A stretch of 64,000 nt of DNA from Pseudomonas abietaniphila (GTDB lineage Bacteria; Pseudomonadota; Gammaproteobacteria; Pseudomonadales; Pseudomonadaceae). The stretch covers positions 3,968,001-4,032,000 of the forward strand of contig NZ_CP155619.1 of NCBI RefSeq assembly GCF_039697315.1, given 5' to 3'. The position numbers and the translations under genes were made by a program. Below, in pieces: positions 54,553 to 62,884 of the stretch. The notes beneath the pieces were generated by a model. The model saw only the letters and a list, made by a program, of their open reading frames with translations, did no database searches and had not been told where the DNA came from. Numbering within the stretch: position 1 is the first letter of the stretch; each line of letters opens with the position of its first letter.

Positions 54553-56043
54553 ATGAATACTGTCCCTGCTGCCCTGGCGGCGGCTACCAGGGCTGAGGTT
54601 TCGCCCAGCGTCTGGTTACTGAGACTCGGCGCAGTGATACTCGCGTTGATCATTTTCCTGATCGACTGGCTCAGCTCGCTCGATGTCGCGATTGCCGTGC
54701 TGTACGTCGCGGTCATTCTCATGTCCAGCGATCTGTTCTCGCGTCGCGGGGTTGCGCTCGTCTCGGTAGCCTGTGGCGTGCTGACGTTGGCCGCGTTCCT
54801 TTTCTCCCATGGGCCGGAGTGGCTCGTCCCGCCCTTCGCCCGGTGTCTGGTCAGTTTGTGCGCCATCGCAATCACCGCCTTTCTGGCACTGAAGAACAAG
54901 GCAGCGCGTGACGCGTTGCAGGAGCAGGTGCATTTGCTCCATCGCAGCGAGGCGTTTCTGGCGGGCGCCCAACGGTTAAGCCAGACCGGCAGCATCGGGT
55001 TGAAAATGCCCAGCGCGGAAATGTACTGGTCTGACGAGGCGCGCCGCATTTTCCAGTTCGACGACCAGTTGCAGCCGACTCTGGAGTACATGATCGGTCG
55101 CACGCATCCCGAAGACACTGACGATCTGAAATCCCTCATCGAGCAGGCTTATGCGCGCCACGCGAACATGGAAGCCGAATTTCGGCTGCTCATGACGGAT
55201 GGTTCGTGCAAGTGCGTGCGAATGCTCGCCAAACTGGTTCACGACGCGTCTGGCGATTGCGAGTACATCGGCGCGCTGATGGATGTCACGGCCTCCAAGA
55301 CTGCCGAAGAGGCGCTGCATCGCTCGCAAAGTCAGCTCGCCCACGTCACCCGCGTCACCACATTGGGAGAGATGGCAGCGTCCATCGCCCATGAAGTCAA
55401 TCAGCCGTTGTCGGCCGTCACCACCAACGCTGAGGCCGGTCTGCGCTGGTTGAATCGCAACGTCCCGGATCTGGGCGAAGTGCGCAGCGCGATCGAACGC
55501 ATCAAGAGCGAAGCCCATCGCGCCAGCGAGGTCATTCGGCGCATCCGTGCGTTGTCGCGCAAGACTGATCCCAAACATGTCCGGATCGACCTGCAGGATG
55601 TCTTGCTGGAGTCGGTCGCGTTGGTGCGCAGGGAAGTGCTGCGGCATCGCGTCAACTTCGATTTCACGCCCGCCAGCGAGCCGATGTGGGTCAAGGGTGA
55701 CAAGGTGCAACTGCAGCAGGTGATCATCAATCTGCTGATGAACGCCATGCAAGCCATGTCCGGAATGCACGGCAAGGAGCGGGCGCTCCTGGTGTCGTTG
55801 ACCACGGCACCCAATGGTGACGTGATGCTGCGCGTTCAAGACAACGGGCCAGGCATCTCCACGCAGAACTTGCCGAGCCTGTTCAATCCGTTTTTCACTA
55901 CTAAACCAGAGGGGATGGGCATGGGCCTGTCGATTTGCCGTTCGATCATTGATGCGCACGGCGGCCGCATATGGGCGGAGAGCGAACTGGGCCATGGCGC
56001 AGCGCTGAACTTCTCTCTGCCCGCCTGTGAGCAGATACCGTGA
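54553..56043 (+). CDS. Membrane PAS sensor histidine kinase, FixL-like
   Basis: A 496-residue kinase. Three or four N-terminal hydrophobic helices (about 20-115) are followed by a coiled coil, a PAS fold (about 145-255; RTHPEDTDDL, FRLLMTDGS), the HisKA box with phosphorylated His280 in ASIAHEVNQPLSAV, the N box (NLLMNAMQAM), and G boxes DNGPGIS and GMGMGLSI. The HEVNQPL signature is shared with FixL, TodS and DctB-type kinases. The stop overlaps the next gene, a FixJ-type regulator, so they form a two-component pair. There is no evident haem-binding histidine in the PAS region; the signal is unknown. Confidence 0.9.
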   Translation: MNTVPAALAAATRAEVSPSVWLLRLGAVILALIIFLIDWLSSLDVAIAVLYVAVILMSSDLFSRRGVALVSVACGVLTLAAFLFSHGPEWLVPPFARCLVSLCAIAITAFLALKNKAARDALQEQVHLLHRSEAFLAGAQRLSQTGSIGLKMPSAEMYWSDEARRIFQFDDQLQPTLEYMIGRTHPEDTDDLKSLIEQAYARHANMEAEFRLLMTDGSCKCVRMLAKLVHDASGDCEYIGALMDVTASKTAEEALHRSQSQLAHVTRVTTLGEMAASIAHEVNQPLSAVTTNAEAGLRWLNRNVPDLGEVRSAIERIKSEAHRASEVIRRIRALSRKTDPKHVRIDLQDVLLESVALVRREVLRHRVNFDFTPASEPMWVKGDKVQLQQVIINLLMNAMQAMSGMHGKERALLVSLTTAPNGDVMLRVQDNGPGISTQNLPSLFNPFFTTKPEGMGMGLSICRSIIDAHGGRIWAESELGHGAALNFSLPACEQIP

Positions 56044-56663
56044 TGACTGTCGCCGATCATAGCCCCATTGTCTTCGTGGTCGACGACGACCCGTCCATCC
56101 GCGCCGGGCTGGACAGTCTGTTGCGTTCTGTGGGGATGCGCGTCCACACGTATGCCTCCGGTGCGGAATTCTTGCAACACCCGTTCGAGGACGTTCCCGC
56201 CTGCCTGATTCTCGATGTGCGTCTGCAAGGCGAGAGCGGCCTGGACTTTCAAGTGCGCCTGACAGAGATGAAGGTGTCGATGCCCATCGTGTTCGTCAGC
56301 GGTCACGGTGATATCGCAATGTCGGTCAAAGCGATGAAAGCCGGCGCACTGGATTTTCTGGTCAAACCGTTTCGCGAGCAGGACCTGCTCGACGCCGTGA
56401 CGCTCGCACTGCAGACCGATGGCAAGCGTCGCGAGACCGGCAAGGCGGTTGCCGATCTGCTTGCCCGCTATCAGACGCTCACCGCTCGCGAGCAGGAAGT
56501 CATGGCCTACGCGGTGAAGGGCCTGATGAACAAGCAAATCGCTTCCGAAATGGGGTTGAGCGAGATCACCGTGAAGATCCACCGTGGGCACGCGATGAAG
56601 AAGATGCAGGCGCGCACCTTCGCCGATCTGGTGAAAATGTCGCAGGCACTCGCGGCCGTCTGA
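56043..56663 (+). CDS. FixJ-type response regulator (receiver-LuxR HTH)
   Basis: A 206-residue regulator. Receiver residues 8-120 have the acidic pair in VVDDDPS, the phospho-acceptor Asp58 in LILDVRL, and the lysine in FLVKPFRE; the C-terminal LuxR/NarL helix-turn-helix is LTAREQEVMAYAVKGLMNKQIASEMGLSEITVKIHRGHAMKKM. The ATG at 56043 overlaps the kinase stop (TGATG); a GTG at 56040 is an alternative. Phosphorylated by the upstream kinase, it should activate transcription. A hairpin with a T-rich tail follows. Confidence 0.92.
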   Translation: MTVADHSPIVFVVDDDPSIRAGLDSLLRSVGMRVHTYASGAEFLQHPFEDVPACLILDVRLQGESGLDFQVRLTEMKVSMPIVFVSGHGDIAMSVKAMKAGALDFLVKPFREQDLLDAVTLALQTDGKRRETGKAVADLLARYQTLTAREQEVMAYAVKGLMNKQIASEMGLSEITVKIHRGHAMKKMQARTFADLVKMSQALAAV

Positions 56664-56757
56664 ACGGCAATGGCATCAGTGGATGCCTGAACCGACTTGG
56701 CCGAGCGCCTTCAGGCGTCGCTCATACGGAAGTATGACGGCGACAGCCTGATGGCTA

Positions 56758-56796
56758 ATCGGCATCGCTTCGCTCCGATGTTAGTTTTCCTTTTTT
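56758..56796 (+). terminator. Probable terminator after the FixJ-like gene
   Basis: ATCGG / CCGAT with a 12-base loop, then GTTAGTTTTCCTTTTTT. Short stem but good T tract. Confidence 0.5.
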
Positions 56797-56881
56797 GATC
56801 CTGAAACCCGTTTACCCATCAGGGTTCATCAGTTTGCCGCGTGGCCGGGTGCTGGGGCTGAGCGCAAGAGGAAAACACACC

Positions 56882-57013
56882 ATGTTTCTCAGATCATTCA
56901 GCATCGGAAGCCGGGTCGCCGGCAGTGCTTGGCGAGTCACATCGCTTGCATCGTTCGACACCGTGGTCAGCCCGATACTGAGCGTAATGCTGAATGGGGC
57001 CGAGGCGACATGA
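56882..57013 (+). CDS. Possible 43-residue coupled small ORF
   Basis: The frame MFLRSFSIGSRVAGSAWRVTSL and onward has GAGG ten bases upstream and its stop overlaps the next start (ATGATG), so it could couple translation to the GGDEF-EAL gene. The first dozen residues resemble the cytoplasmic start of some chemoreceptors, so it might alternatively be a vestige of a lost gene. Low confidence. Confidence 0.3.
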   Translation: MFLRSFSIGSRVAGSAWRVTSLASFDTVVSPILSVMLNGAEAT

Positions 57014-59034
57014 TGACGGCGCGAGTGTTGAACGAGGGTGAGCACATCACTTGCCTGCTGACGCCTGACACGGAGAGGAAGGTCGTCGGCACCCCCGTGG
57101 TCAAGCCTCAGGCATGGCTATGGCTCGGCATGGCGCTGGTCATCGTCGGTTTACTGGGCGTACTGCTCGGCTTGCTGTACCAGCAGGCTCAGCGCCAAGC
57201 ACGCGCGGATGTCAGCAATCTGAGCCTTGTACTGGAAGCGCGTCTGAGCAGCAGCTTTCGTGACACCCACGCTGCGCTCCACGGCATCGCAACCGGTCAG
57301 TCCCTGGAAAAGCTCCAAGACATATTCAGGCAGGTGGATGTGGGCGCGCATGGCGTCATCACCCTGCGCCGTACCGACAGCCCGCAAACCGTGTTGCGTG
57401 TACCTGCGGTGGAGAATCAGGCGGGCCCCTATCAGCCCGATGCGATCGACCGGCATTTGAGCGAAGGCGTTCATGAGGGGACGCTGGTCAACCGCTCCCG
57501 GGTTGACGGGATCAAGCGACTGTACGGTTTCAAACAAATCAGCGGCTTTCCATTGGTTCTGGTCATCGGTCTGGCATCGGAGGATTACCTCCTGAGCTGG
57601 AAATACACGGTAATTGCCTCATCGGTGGTCTGCGGTGTGCTTTACCTGCTGATTGTCGGCCTCACGCTGCGCCTGCAGACCAACCGGATTCGGCGCCAGC
57701 AGATCATGGATGAGCTGCGCCACAGTGCGTTTCACGACGAACTGACAGGTCTGCCTAACCGGCGTTACCTTCTTGAGCGCGTCAATCAAGCCATCAATGA
57801 GTGCGGGCGGGGCCAGCGTCTGACGCTTCTGTACGTTGACGTGGATAACTTCAAAACCATCAACGACTCCCTGGGGCATGTCGCAGGCGACACGATCCTT
57901 GAGCGTCTGGCGCAGCGGCTGGTGTCATTGAAGCCTTTGGTGGATACGGTCGCGCGGCTCAGCGGCGATGAGTTTCTGGTGCTTGTGGACGACGATGATT
58001 CCGCGCGTCTGACGCAACGGGTCGAGCAAATCCTGCAGGTCATGCGCCAGCCACTCGAGCTGGCCGGCTATACCTTGTCGATCGGTGCCTCGATCGGCAT
58101 TGCTGTTCATCCCGCTCACGGTCATGACTTTGGCTCTCTGCTCAAGGCCGCTGACACGGCGCTCGCTCAGGCCAAGCGTAACGGTCGCAATACCTGGGTG
58201 TTCTACGAAGCCGCCATGGGCGAGCGTGAATTGCGCTTTCTGTATGTTCAAACCGAGTTACGCCAGGCGTTCGAGCAGAACGAGCTGCAGGTTTTTTATC
58301 AGCCGCAAATTGATCTGGGCACCGGCGCAGTCATCGGCGCCGAAGCGTTGCTGCGTTGGCCGCACCCGGGTCTGGGATCGATTGCGCCTGGCGAGTTCAT
58401 TCCGGTTGCGGAGTCCAGCGGGCTGATCCTCCCGATCAGCCGATGGCTGCTGAGCAAGGTCTGCCATCAGGCCGTGGCGTGGCAGAAGGCGGGGTTTGGT
58501 GAGCTGAGCGTGGCGATGAACTGCTCGGCAGTCCAGTTTCGTCAGGGCGATCTGGTGAATGAGGTCAGAAGAGCGCTTCACGACAGTGGGCTCAAACCCC
58601 AATTGCTTGAGCTTGAGCTGACAGAGTCGATCCTGATCGAGAACTCGGACGGCGTCCTTGAAACGATCCGGGGGCTCAAGGCCTTGGGCGTGCGGATGTC
58701 CATTGACGATTTCGGCACCGGTTATTCGAGCATGGCGTATCTGAAACGCTTTGCCGTGGACAAGCTGAAAATCGACCAGTCCTTCGTGCGCGGCCTTTTA
58801 AGCAATCCTCAGGACGCGGCCATCGTGCAAGCGGTCATTACCCTGGGGCACAGCTTCGACATGAAAGTCATTGCCGAAGGGGTCGAGACTTTCGACCTGC
58901 TCGACGCGCTTGCCCTGCGCGGTTGTGACGAGGCGCAGGGTTACTACTACGCCAAAGCGCTGTCGCCGGGGGATTTTGCGGTGTACATGGAAGGCCGGAC
59001 AGCCTCGCCGTTTGCCGTTGAACGTTGGGTTTGA
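57010..59034 (+). CDS. GGDEF-EAL protein, likely c-di-GMP phosphodiesterase
   Basis: A 674-residue membrane protein. Two hydrophobic helices (about 35-58 and 205-228) flank a periplasmic sensor of about 145 residues. The GGDEF domain (about 245-405) has SGDEF instead of GGDEF and lacks the RxxD inhibitory site (PLVD at that place). The EAL domain (about 420-665) keeps the catalytic set: EALLRW, NCSA, ELTES, DDFGTGYSS, KIDQSF and EGVET. It probably degrades c-di-GMP, perhaps with GTP-regulated or residual cyclase activity. GAGG is four bases before the first ATG and seven before the second (57013); either may be used. It sits between a FixLJ-like pair and an orphan receiver. Confidence 0.88.
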   Translation: MMTARVLNEGEHITCLLTPDTERKVVGTPVVKPQAWLWLGMALVIVGLLGVLLGLLYQQAQRQARADVSNLSLVLEARLSSSFRDTHAALHGIATGQSLEKLQDIFRQVDVGAHGVITLRRTDSPQTVLRVPAVENQAGPYQPDAIDRHLSEGVHEGTLVNRSRVDGIKRLYGFKQISGFPLVLVIGLASEDYLLSWKYTVIASSVVCGVLYLLIVGLTLRLQTNRIRRQQIMDELRHSAFHDELTGLPNRRYLLERVNQAINECGRGQRLTLLYVDVDNFKTINDSLGHVAGDTILERLAQRLVSLKPLVDTVARLSGDEFLVLVDDDDSARLTQRVEQILQVMRQPLELAGYTLSIGASIGIAVHPAHGHDFGSLLKAADTALAQAKRNGRNTWVFYEAAMGERELRFLYVQTELRQAFEQNELQVFYQPQIDLGTGAVIGAEALLRWPHPGLGSIAPGEFIPVAESSGLILPISRWLLSKVCHQAVAWQKAGFGELSVAMNCSAVQFRQGDLVNEVRRALHDSGLKPQLLELELTESILIENSDGVLETIRGLKALGVRMSIDDFGTGYSSMAYLKRFAVDKLKIDQSFVRGLLSNPQDAAIVQAVITLGHSFDMKVIAEGVETFDLLDALALRGCDEAQGYYYAKALSPGDFAVYMEGRTASPFAVERWV

Positions 59035-59203
59035 ACGGGCAGGTAAGCGACTTCGGATGTTGTCGCAATGGTCAGGAAACTGCCCGTCCGTCGCGGTCAT
59101 ACACCTGTATACTTCTCGGGCTGCGGCTGGGTCGGTACCGTGTGAGCTGTTGTGATGTGCATCGTTGCGCATTGCGTTAAGTTTGCAATCGAAGGTATTC
59201 CGT

Positions 59204-59569
59204 TTGTCCAGCCCTCCAATGATCGCGGTGGTCGATGACGACAACGCCGTCCGCGCCAGCATCGACAGCCTCGTCCGCTCCCTGGGTTTTCTCGTCTGTG
59301 CGTTTCCCTCGGCCGAGGACTTCCTGGAGTCTGTCGAATTCGGCAGCGCCGATTGCCTGATCACCGATGTGCAGATGCCCACCATGAGTGGCGTCGAGTT
59401 GCACGAGCACCTGACCGCAAAAGGGATTCAGATCCCGACCATCTTCATCACCGCGTTTCCAGAAGAGTCCGTGCGCAAGCGTGCGATGACAGGCAGCGCA
59501 ATATGCTTTTTGAGCAAACCCTTTCAGGCGCAAACGCTGATCGATTGTCTGGAGTCGACTTTCGTTTAA
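59204..59569 (+). CDS. Stand-alone receiver-domain protein
   Basis: A 121-residue single-domain response regulator resembling the FixJ receiver half: acidic pair in VVDDDNAV, phospho-acceptor Asp55 in LITDVQM, switch threonine in IFITAF and lysine in FLSKPFQ. No output domain follows; after the stop there is no HTH in any frame. TTG at 59204 with GAAGG eight bases upstream is the favoured start; ATG at 59219 (MIAVVDDD) would crop the first strand slightly. It may act as a phosphate sink or partner for the kinase at 54553 or for the cyclase proteins nearby. Confidence 0.82.
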   Translation: MSSPPMIAVVDDDNAVRASIDSLVRSLGFLVCAFPSAEDFLESVEFGSADCLITDVQMPTMSGVELHEHLTAKGIQIPTIFITAFPEESVRKRAMTGSAICFLSKPFQAQTLIDCLESTFV

Positions 59570-59720
59570 TGGCGAGTTGCGAAACGATTAATTCTTTTAA
59601 ATCGCTGCTGAGTGCCACATGAATGTTATCGGTGTCCTTTAAAAAACGCCGAACGTTCAGGGAGTTGCACTCATGCTTTATTTTTTTGCGCGCGCGAATA
59701 CGCACGCATGGCGATATTGC

Positions 59721-59746
59721 GTCACGAAGGAGAAAGACTTCGTGAC
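59721..59746. other. Perfect hairpin near Dps-like gene end
   Basis: GTCACGAAG-GAGAAAGA-CTTCGTGAC, nine pairs. Lies 22 bases past the stop of the minus-strand gene; no T run, so it is only a possible terminator. Confidence 0.4.
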
Positions 59747-59767
59747 GAAACCTGAGGGTGGCTGCCG

Positions 59768-60355
59768 CTATACCGAATGGCGCACTAACGACGGGGAGGG
59801 CGGGGTTGCCGGCATTGACGGTTCGGTCGGCAAATGAATCTGAATCAGCGCAATCAACTGGCTTATTTGATACACGCAATCGGTCATGACATGCAGACTG
59901 TTGTAGTCACCATTAATGACCGCCCGGTCCATGAAGCTTTTTGTGTGTGAAGCAAACGTCGCCAATGTGTTGGTGCGAACGCCAATCTGATGAATACAGC
60001 CGGCGAAGCTGAGCGTGTCCGCGATATTCTCGTGTGCTGCACTCACTCCGTTCGGGGCGCTGTTCCGGGAGTATCCGCCGAGGTCCTGAATACGCTCATC
60101 CAGAAACGAAGCACAGCGTTCGGACGCGTCGCCGATTCTGTGGAACAGCTGGCGCACATCCACGAAACTGACGTTCCGCAGCCGCGCCTCAAGGCTGCGC
60201 ACATACTGCCGCAGCTCCAGCGTGGTCGTCATGTACCCTTCCATCAACTCAGTCAACGCCATGCGCTCGGACACGCCCGCTGCGGGAGGAGCACTGTATT
60301 GGCTCACGGCGAGGGTATAGGGGCGACTGTCCTGCACTCTTTTATGGCTGTTCAT
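59768..60355 (-). CDS. Dps/ferritin-like protein with degenerate metal site
   Basis: A 195-residue, mostly helical protein. The stretch LELRQYVRSLEARLRNVSFVDVRQLFHRIGDASERCASFLDERIQDLGGYS aligns without gaps to the second helix region of Dps (from memory of E. coli Dps), anchored on ER-x3-LGG. At the ferroxidase positions H51, H63, D67 and D78 it shows E, R, H and S; only E82 is kept. Residues about 130-180 fit the last two Dps helices. Both ends are extended, with a Pro/Ser-rich C-terminus. It may still form cages or bind DNA but probably does not oxidise iron the usual way. The start was chosen after GAGGACAGG; a longer frame adds six residues. It stands alone, divergent from the receiver-CheC gene. 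Confidence 0.6.
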   Translation of the reverse strand: MNSHKRVQDSRPYTLAVSQYSAPPAAGVSERMALTELMEGYMTTTLELRQYVRSLEARLRNVSFVDVRQLFHRIGDASERCASFLDERIQDLGGYSRNSAPNGVSAAHENIADTLSFAGCIHQIGVRTNTLATFASHTKSFMDRAVINGDYNSLHVMTDCVYQISQLIALIQIHLPTEPSMPATPPSPSLVRHSV

Positions 60356-60780
60356 GACGACCTGTCCTCGCATCCGATAGGGGCATTGATCTGAATCATC
60401 GCGGTGACAGAAACAATAAAGCAGAACGCGGCCAGCCTCACTCCTACGTCAATACAGTGGAGTACTACCTGGGTACAGCCGACTAATACTTGAGTATCAA
60501 TAAGCACAAAGTTAGCAGTACGGATTATGGCCGATGTGGCGTCTCCGACTGGATCAACTCTCTGAGTGACTGGAATATTGGCGTCATAAAACAAACACTT
60601 GGGGTTCATTCAAATGGTCGGGTGCTCTTTAAGTAATGTTTAGCATGGATATTGCATACCACGCTGCGCATCACACAATGAGTGAAGATTCGACTCACTT
60701 TCCTTCTGAGTTGCAAAACAACTAACTGTGCAGATATTCCGGGCCATGCCTGAAACTCTTTTGCCGTGAGATTGAGAGCA
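60356..60780. other. AT-richer divergent regulatory region
   Basis: About 425 bp between the Dps-like gene and the receiver-CheC gene. It is richer in A and T than its surroundings and contains small dyads (GAGTGAAGATTCGACTCAC near 60683). An 85-residue open frame overlaps the Dps-like start on the minus strand but has no ribosome binding site. No consensus promoter was found. Confidence 0.4.
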
Positions 60781-61779
60781 ATGCCCATGATTCCCTTGCT
60801 GATTTGCGACGACTCCAATATGGCGCGCAAACAGCTGATAAGAGCGCTGCCTTCCGATTGGGGGGTGTCCGTTACGACAGCGACCAATGGACATGAAGGT
60901 CTGGAGGCCATTCGCCAGGGTTTGGGCCATGTGGTGCTGCTCGACCTGACCATGCCGGACATGGACGGGTATCAGGCATTGGCGGCCATGCGCGCGGAAA
61001 ACATGCAGGCCAAAGTGATCGTGGTGTCCGGCGACGTTCAGGAAGAAGCGGTGCGGCGCACGCTCGAACTGGGCGCATTGGCGTTTCTCAAGAAGCCGGC
61101 GGATCCGCTTGAGCTGCAATTGACGCTGCAGCGGCTCGGCTTGTTGGGCGAGCCTTCTCAGCCGGTCGCGTTGGCGCCCAGGGTCGAAAGCACCGCCATC
61201 AGTTTTCAGGATGCGTTCCGTGAAACCGTCAACGTCGCCATGGGCCGTGCGGCTGCGTTGCTGGCGCGGGTGCTGGGTGTCTTTGTCCAGTTGCCTGTCC
61301 CTAACGTCAACATGCTGGAAGTCGGCGAATTGCACATGGCGTTGGCCGATGCCCAAGGCAGTGACCGGCTGACCGCCGTGTGTCAGGGGTATATCGGCGG
61401 TGGCATCGCGGGCGAAGCGTTGCTGCTGTTTCACGACTCCGAAATCGCCGACATGGCGCAGTTGATGCGAATCCGCGACAGCGATTATTCCGACATGGAA
61501 ATGCTGTTGGATCTGTCGTCAATCCTGATCGGCGCCTGTCTGAGCGGGATAGCCGAGCAAATCGATATCGCCTTCTCGCAAGGGCATCCGCAGGTGCTTG
61601 GTGCGCACAGCGGGATCGAAGAGCTGATCCGGATCAACCAGCAACGCTGGAAGAAAACCCTCGCCGTGGAGATCAGTTACAGCCTGGAGGGCCACAACAT
61701 TCATTTCGACCTGTTGATGTTGTTCACCGAAGACTCGGTAGAGCGGCTGTCGCGAAAACTCGCCTACCTGATGAGCTGA
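60781..61779 (+). CDS. Receiver-CheC fusion response regulator
   Basis: A 332-residue protein. Receiver residues 5-118 have the acidic pair in LLICDDSN, phospho-acceptor Asp55 in VVLLDLTMPDMDG, and lysine in AFLKKPADP. Residues 140-330 resemble the CheC/CheX/FliY phosphatase family: the motif D-x3-E-x2-N is intact at D144, E148 and N151 (DAFRETVN), while the second copy (EMLLDLSS) lacks the asparagine. CheC proteins dephosphorylate CheY-P, so this could dephosphorylate its own or another receiver, for example the orphan at 59204. GTG at 60766 and ATG at 60787 are alternative starts. Three bases separate it from the cyclase gene. Confidence 0.8.
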   Translation: MPMIPLLICDDSNMARKQLIRALPSDWGVSVTTATNGHEGLEAIRQGLGHVVLLDLTMPDMDGYQALAAMRAENMQAKVIVVSGDVQEEAVRRTLELGALAFLKKPADPLELQLTLQRLGLLGEPSQPVALAPRVESTAISFQDAFRETVNVAMGRAAALLARVLGVFVQLPVPNVNMLEVGELHMALADAQGSDRLTAVCQGYIGGGIAGEALLLFHDSEIADMAQLMRIRDSDYSDMEMLLDLSSILIGACLSGIAEQIDIAFSQGHPQVLGAHSGIEELIRINQQRWKKTLAVEISYSLEGHNIHFDLLMLFTEDSVERLSRKLAYLMS

Positions 61780-61782
61780 TTC

Positions 61783-62742
61783 ATGAACGATCGTATCGAC
61801 ATCAAAGAGCTGCATTGGCTGCTGACCATTACCCAGAGCATCGACGTCGGCGTGGTGGTGCTGGATCAGGAATACCAGGTTCAGGTATGGAACACGTTCA
61901 TGGAGAACCGCTCTGGCGTGTTGCCGTACGAGGCGGCCAACCGCTCGTTTTTCGACCTGTTCCCCGAGGTCAATCAGGACTGGCTGAAAAAGAAGATCGA
62001 CAGCGTGATCACGCTGGGCACGCCGGCCTTCACGATCTGGGAACAGCGTCCCTACCTGGTGCGCTTCAAGAGCTACCAGCCGATCACCGGGCAAGAAGAC
62101 TTCATGTACCAGAACACCACGATGTTTCCGCTGCGCTCGACCAGCGGCGACGTCACCCATGTGTGTCTGGTGATCTACGACGTGACGGACGTCGCCACCA
62201 ACCGTTTGCAGTTGCAGGCGGCCAACCGTGAACTGCAGAAGTTGTCCAGCACGGATCGGCTGACGGGGCTGTATAACCGAGGGCATTGGGAAGAGGCCCT
62301 GCGCCTGGAGTATGCCCGGCATGTTCGCTATGGCACCTCGGCTGCGCTGGTGATGTTCGACATCGATCACTTCAAGCGCGTCAACGACACCTACGGTCAC
62401 CAGTGCGGCGACAAGGTGATCCAACGGGTCGCCGATGTGATTCGCGAGCACATTCGCGATTCGGATATTGCCGGGCGCTATGGCGGAGAGGAGTACGCGG
62501 TGCTGTTGCCGGACACCGACAAGTATGGCGGTGGCATGTTCGCCGAACGGCTGCGCGTGGCGATCGAGGCTCAGGAAATCATGCACGAAGGCGAGATCAT
62601 CCGCTGCACCATCAGCCTGGGCGTCGCTGACATGAACGCGCCCCTGAACGAGCACAAGACCCTGATCGAGCGTGCTGACCAGGCGTTGTATGCGTCGAAA
62701 AAGAACGGGCGCAATCAGGTGTCGTTGCACGAGGCGGGGTGA
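61783..62742 (+). CDS. PAS-GGDEF diguanylate cyclase
   Basis: A 319-residue soluble protein. PAS fold at about 10-140 (SIDVGVVVLDQEYQVQVWNTFMENRSG), a short linker helix, then the GGDEF domain (about 155-315) with DRLTGLYNR, the intact active site RYGGEEY, the inhibitory site RDSD just before it, and a C-terminal YASKKNGRNQV. All residues expected for synthesis of c-di-GMP from GTP and product inhibition are present. It starts three bases after the receiver-CheC gene, so they are probably co-translated and functionally linked. Confidence 0.92.
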   Translation: MNDRIDIKELHWLLTITQSIDVGVVVLDQEYQVQVWNTFMENRSGVLPYEAANRSFFDLFPEVNQDWLKKKIDSVITLGTPAFTIWEQRPYLVRFKSYQPITGQEDFMYQNTTMFPLRSTSGDVTHVCLVIYDVTDVATNRLQLQAANRELQKLSSTDRLTGLYNRGHWEEALRLEYARHVRYGTSAALVMFDIDHFKRVNDTYGHQCGDKVIQRVADVIREHIRDSDIAGRYGGEEYAVLLPDTDKYGGGMFAERLRVAIEAQEIMHEGEIIRCTISLGVADMNAPLNEHKTLIERADQALYASKKNGRNQVSLHEAG

Positions 62743-62773
62743 AGGGCGGTATTGCCGACGGATGCAGAGTCTG

Positions 62774-62859
62774 TGGGAGTGAGCTTGCTCACGAAGGCGT
62801 CGTTTGAGCCGCTGATCAGGCCGGTCGTGCCGCCCTCTTCGTGAGCAAGCTCACTCCCA
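62774..62859. repeat. REP doublet after the cyclase gene
   Basis: Perfect 23-base inverted arms, each with TGGGAGTGAGCTTGCTCACG, around a 40-base middle. It lies between the convergent cyclase and ABC ATPase genes, the usual REPIN location, and differs in sequence variant from the doublet at 21394. Confidence 0.85.
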
Positions 62860-62884
62860 GAGTGAATGAAAGGTGTCTGCTGCC

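Noticed and set aside
60352..60609. An 85-codon minus-strand frame upstream of the Dps-like gene
   Set aside because: No ribosome binding site and it overlaps the better-supported Dps-like start.
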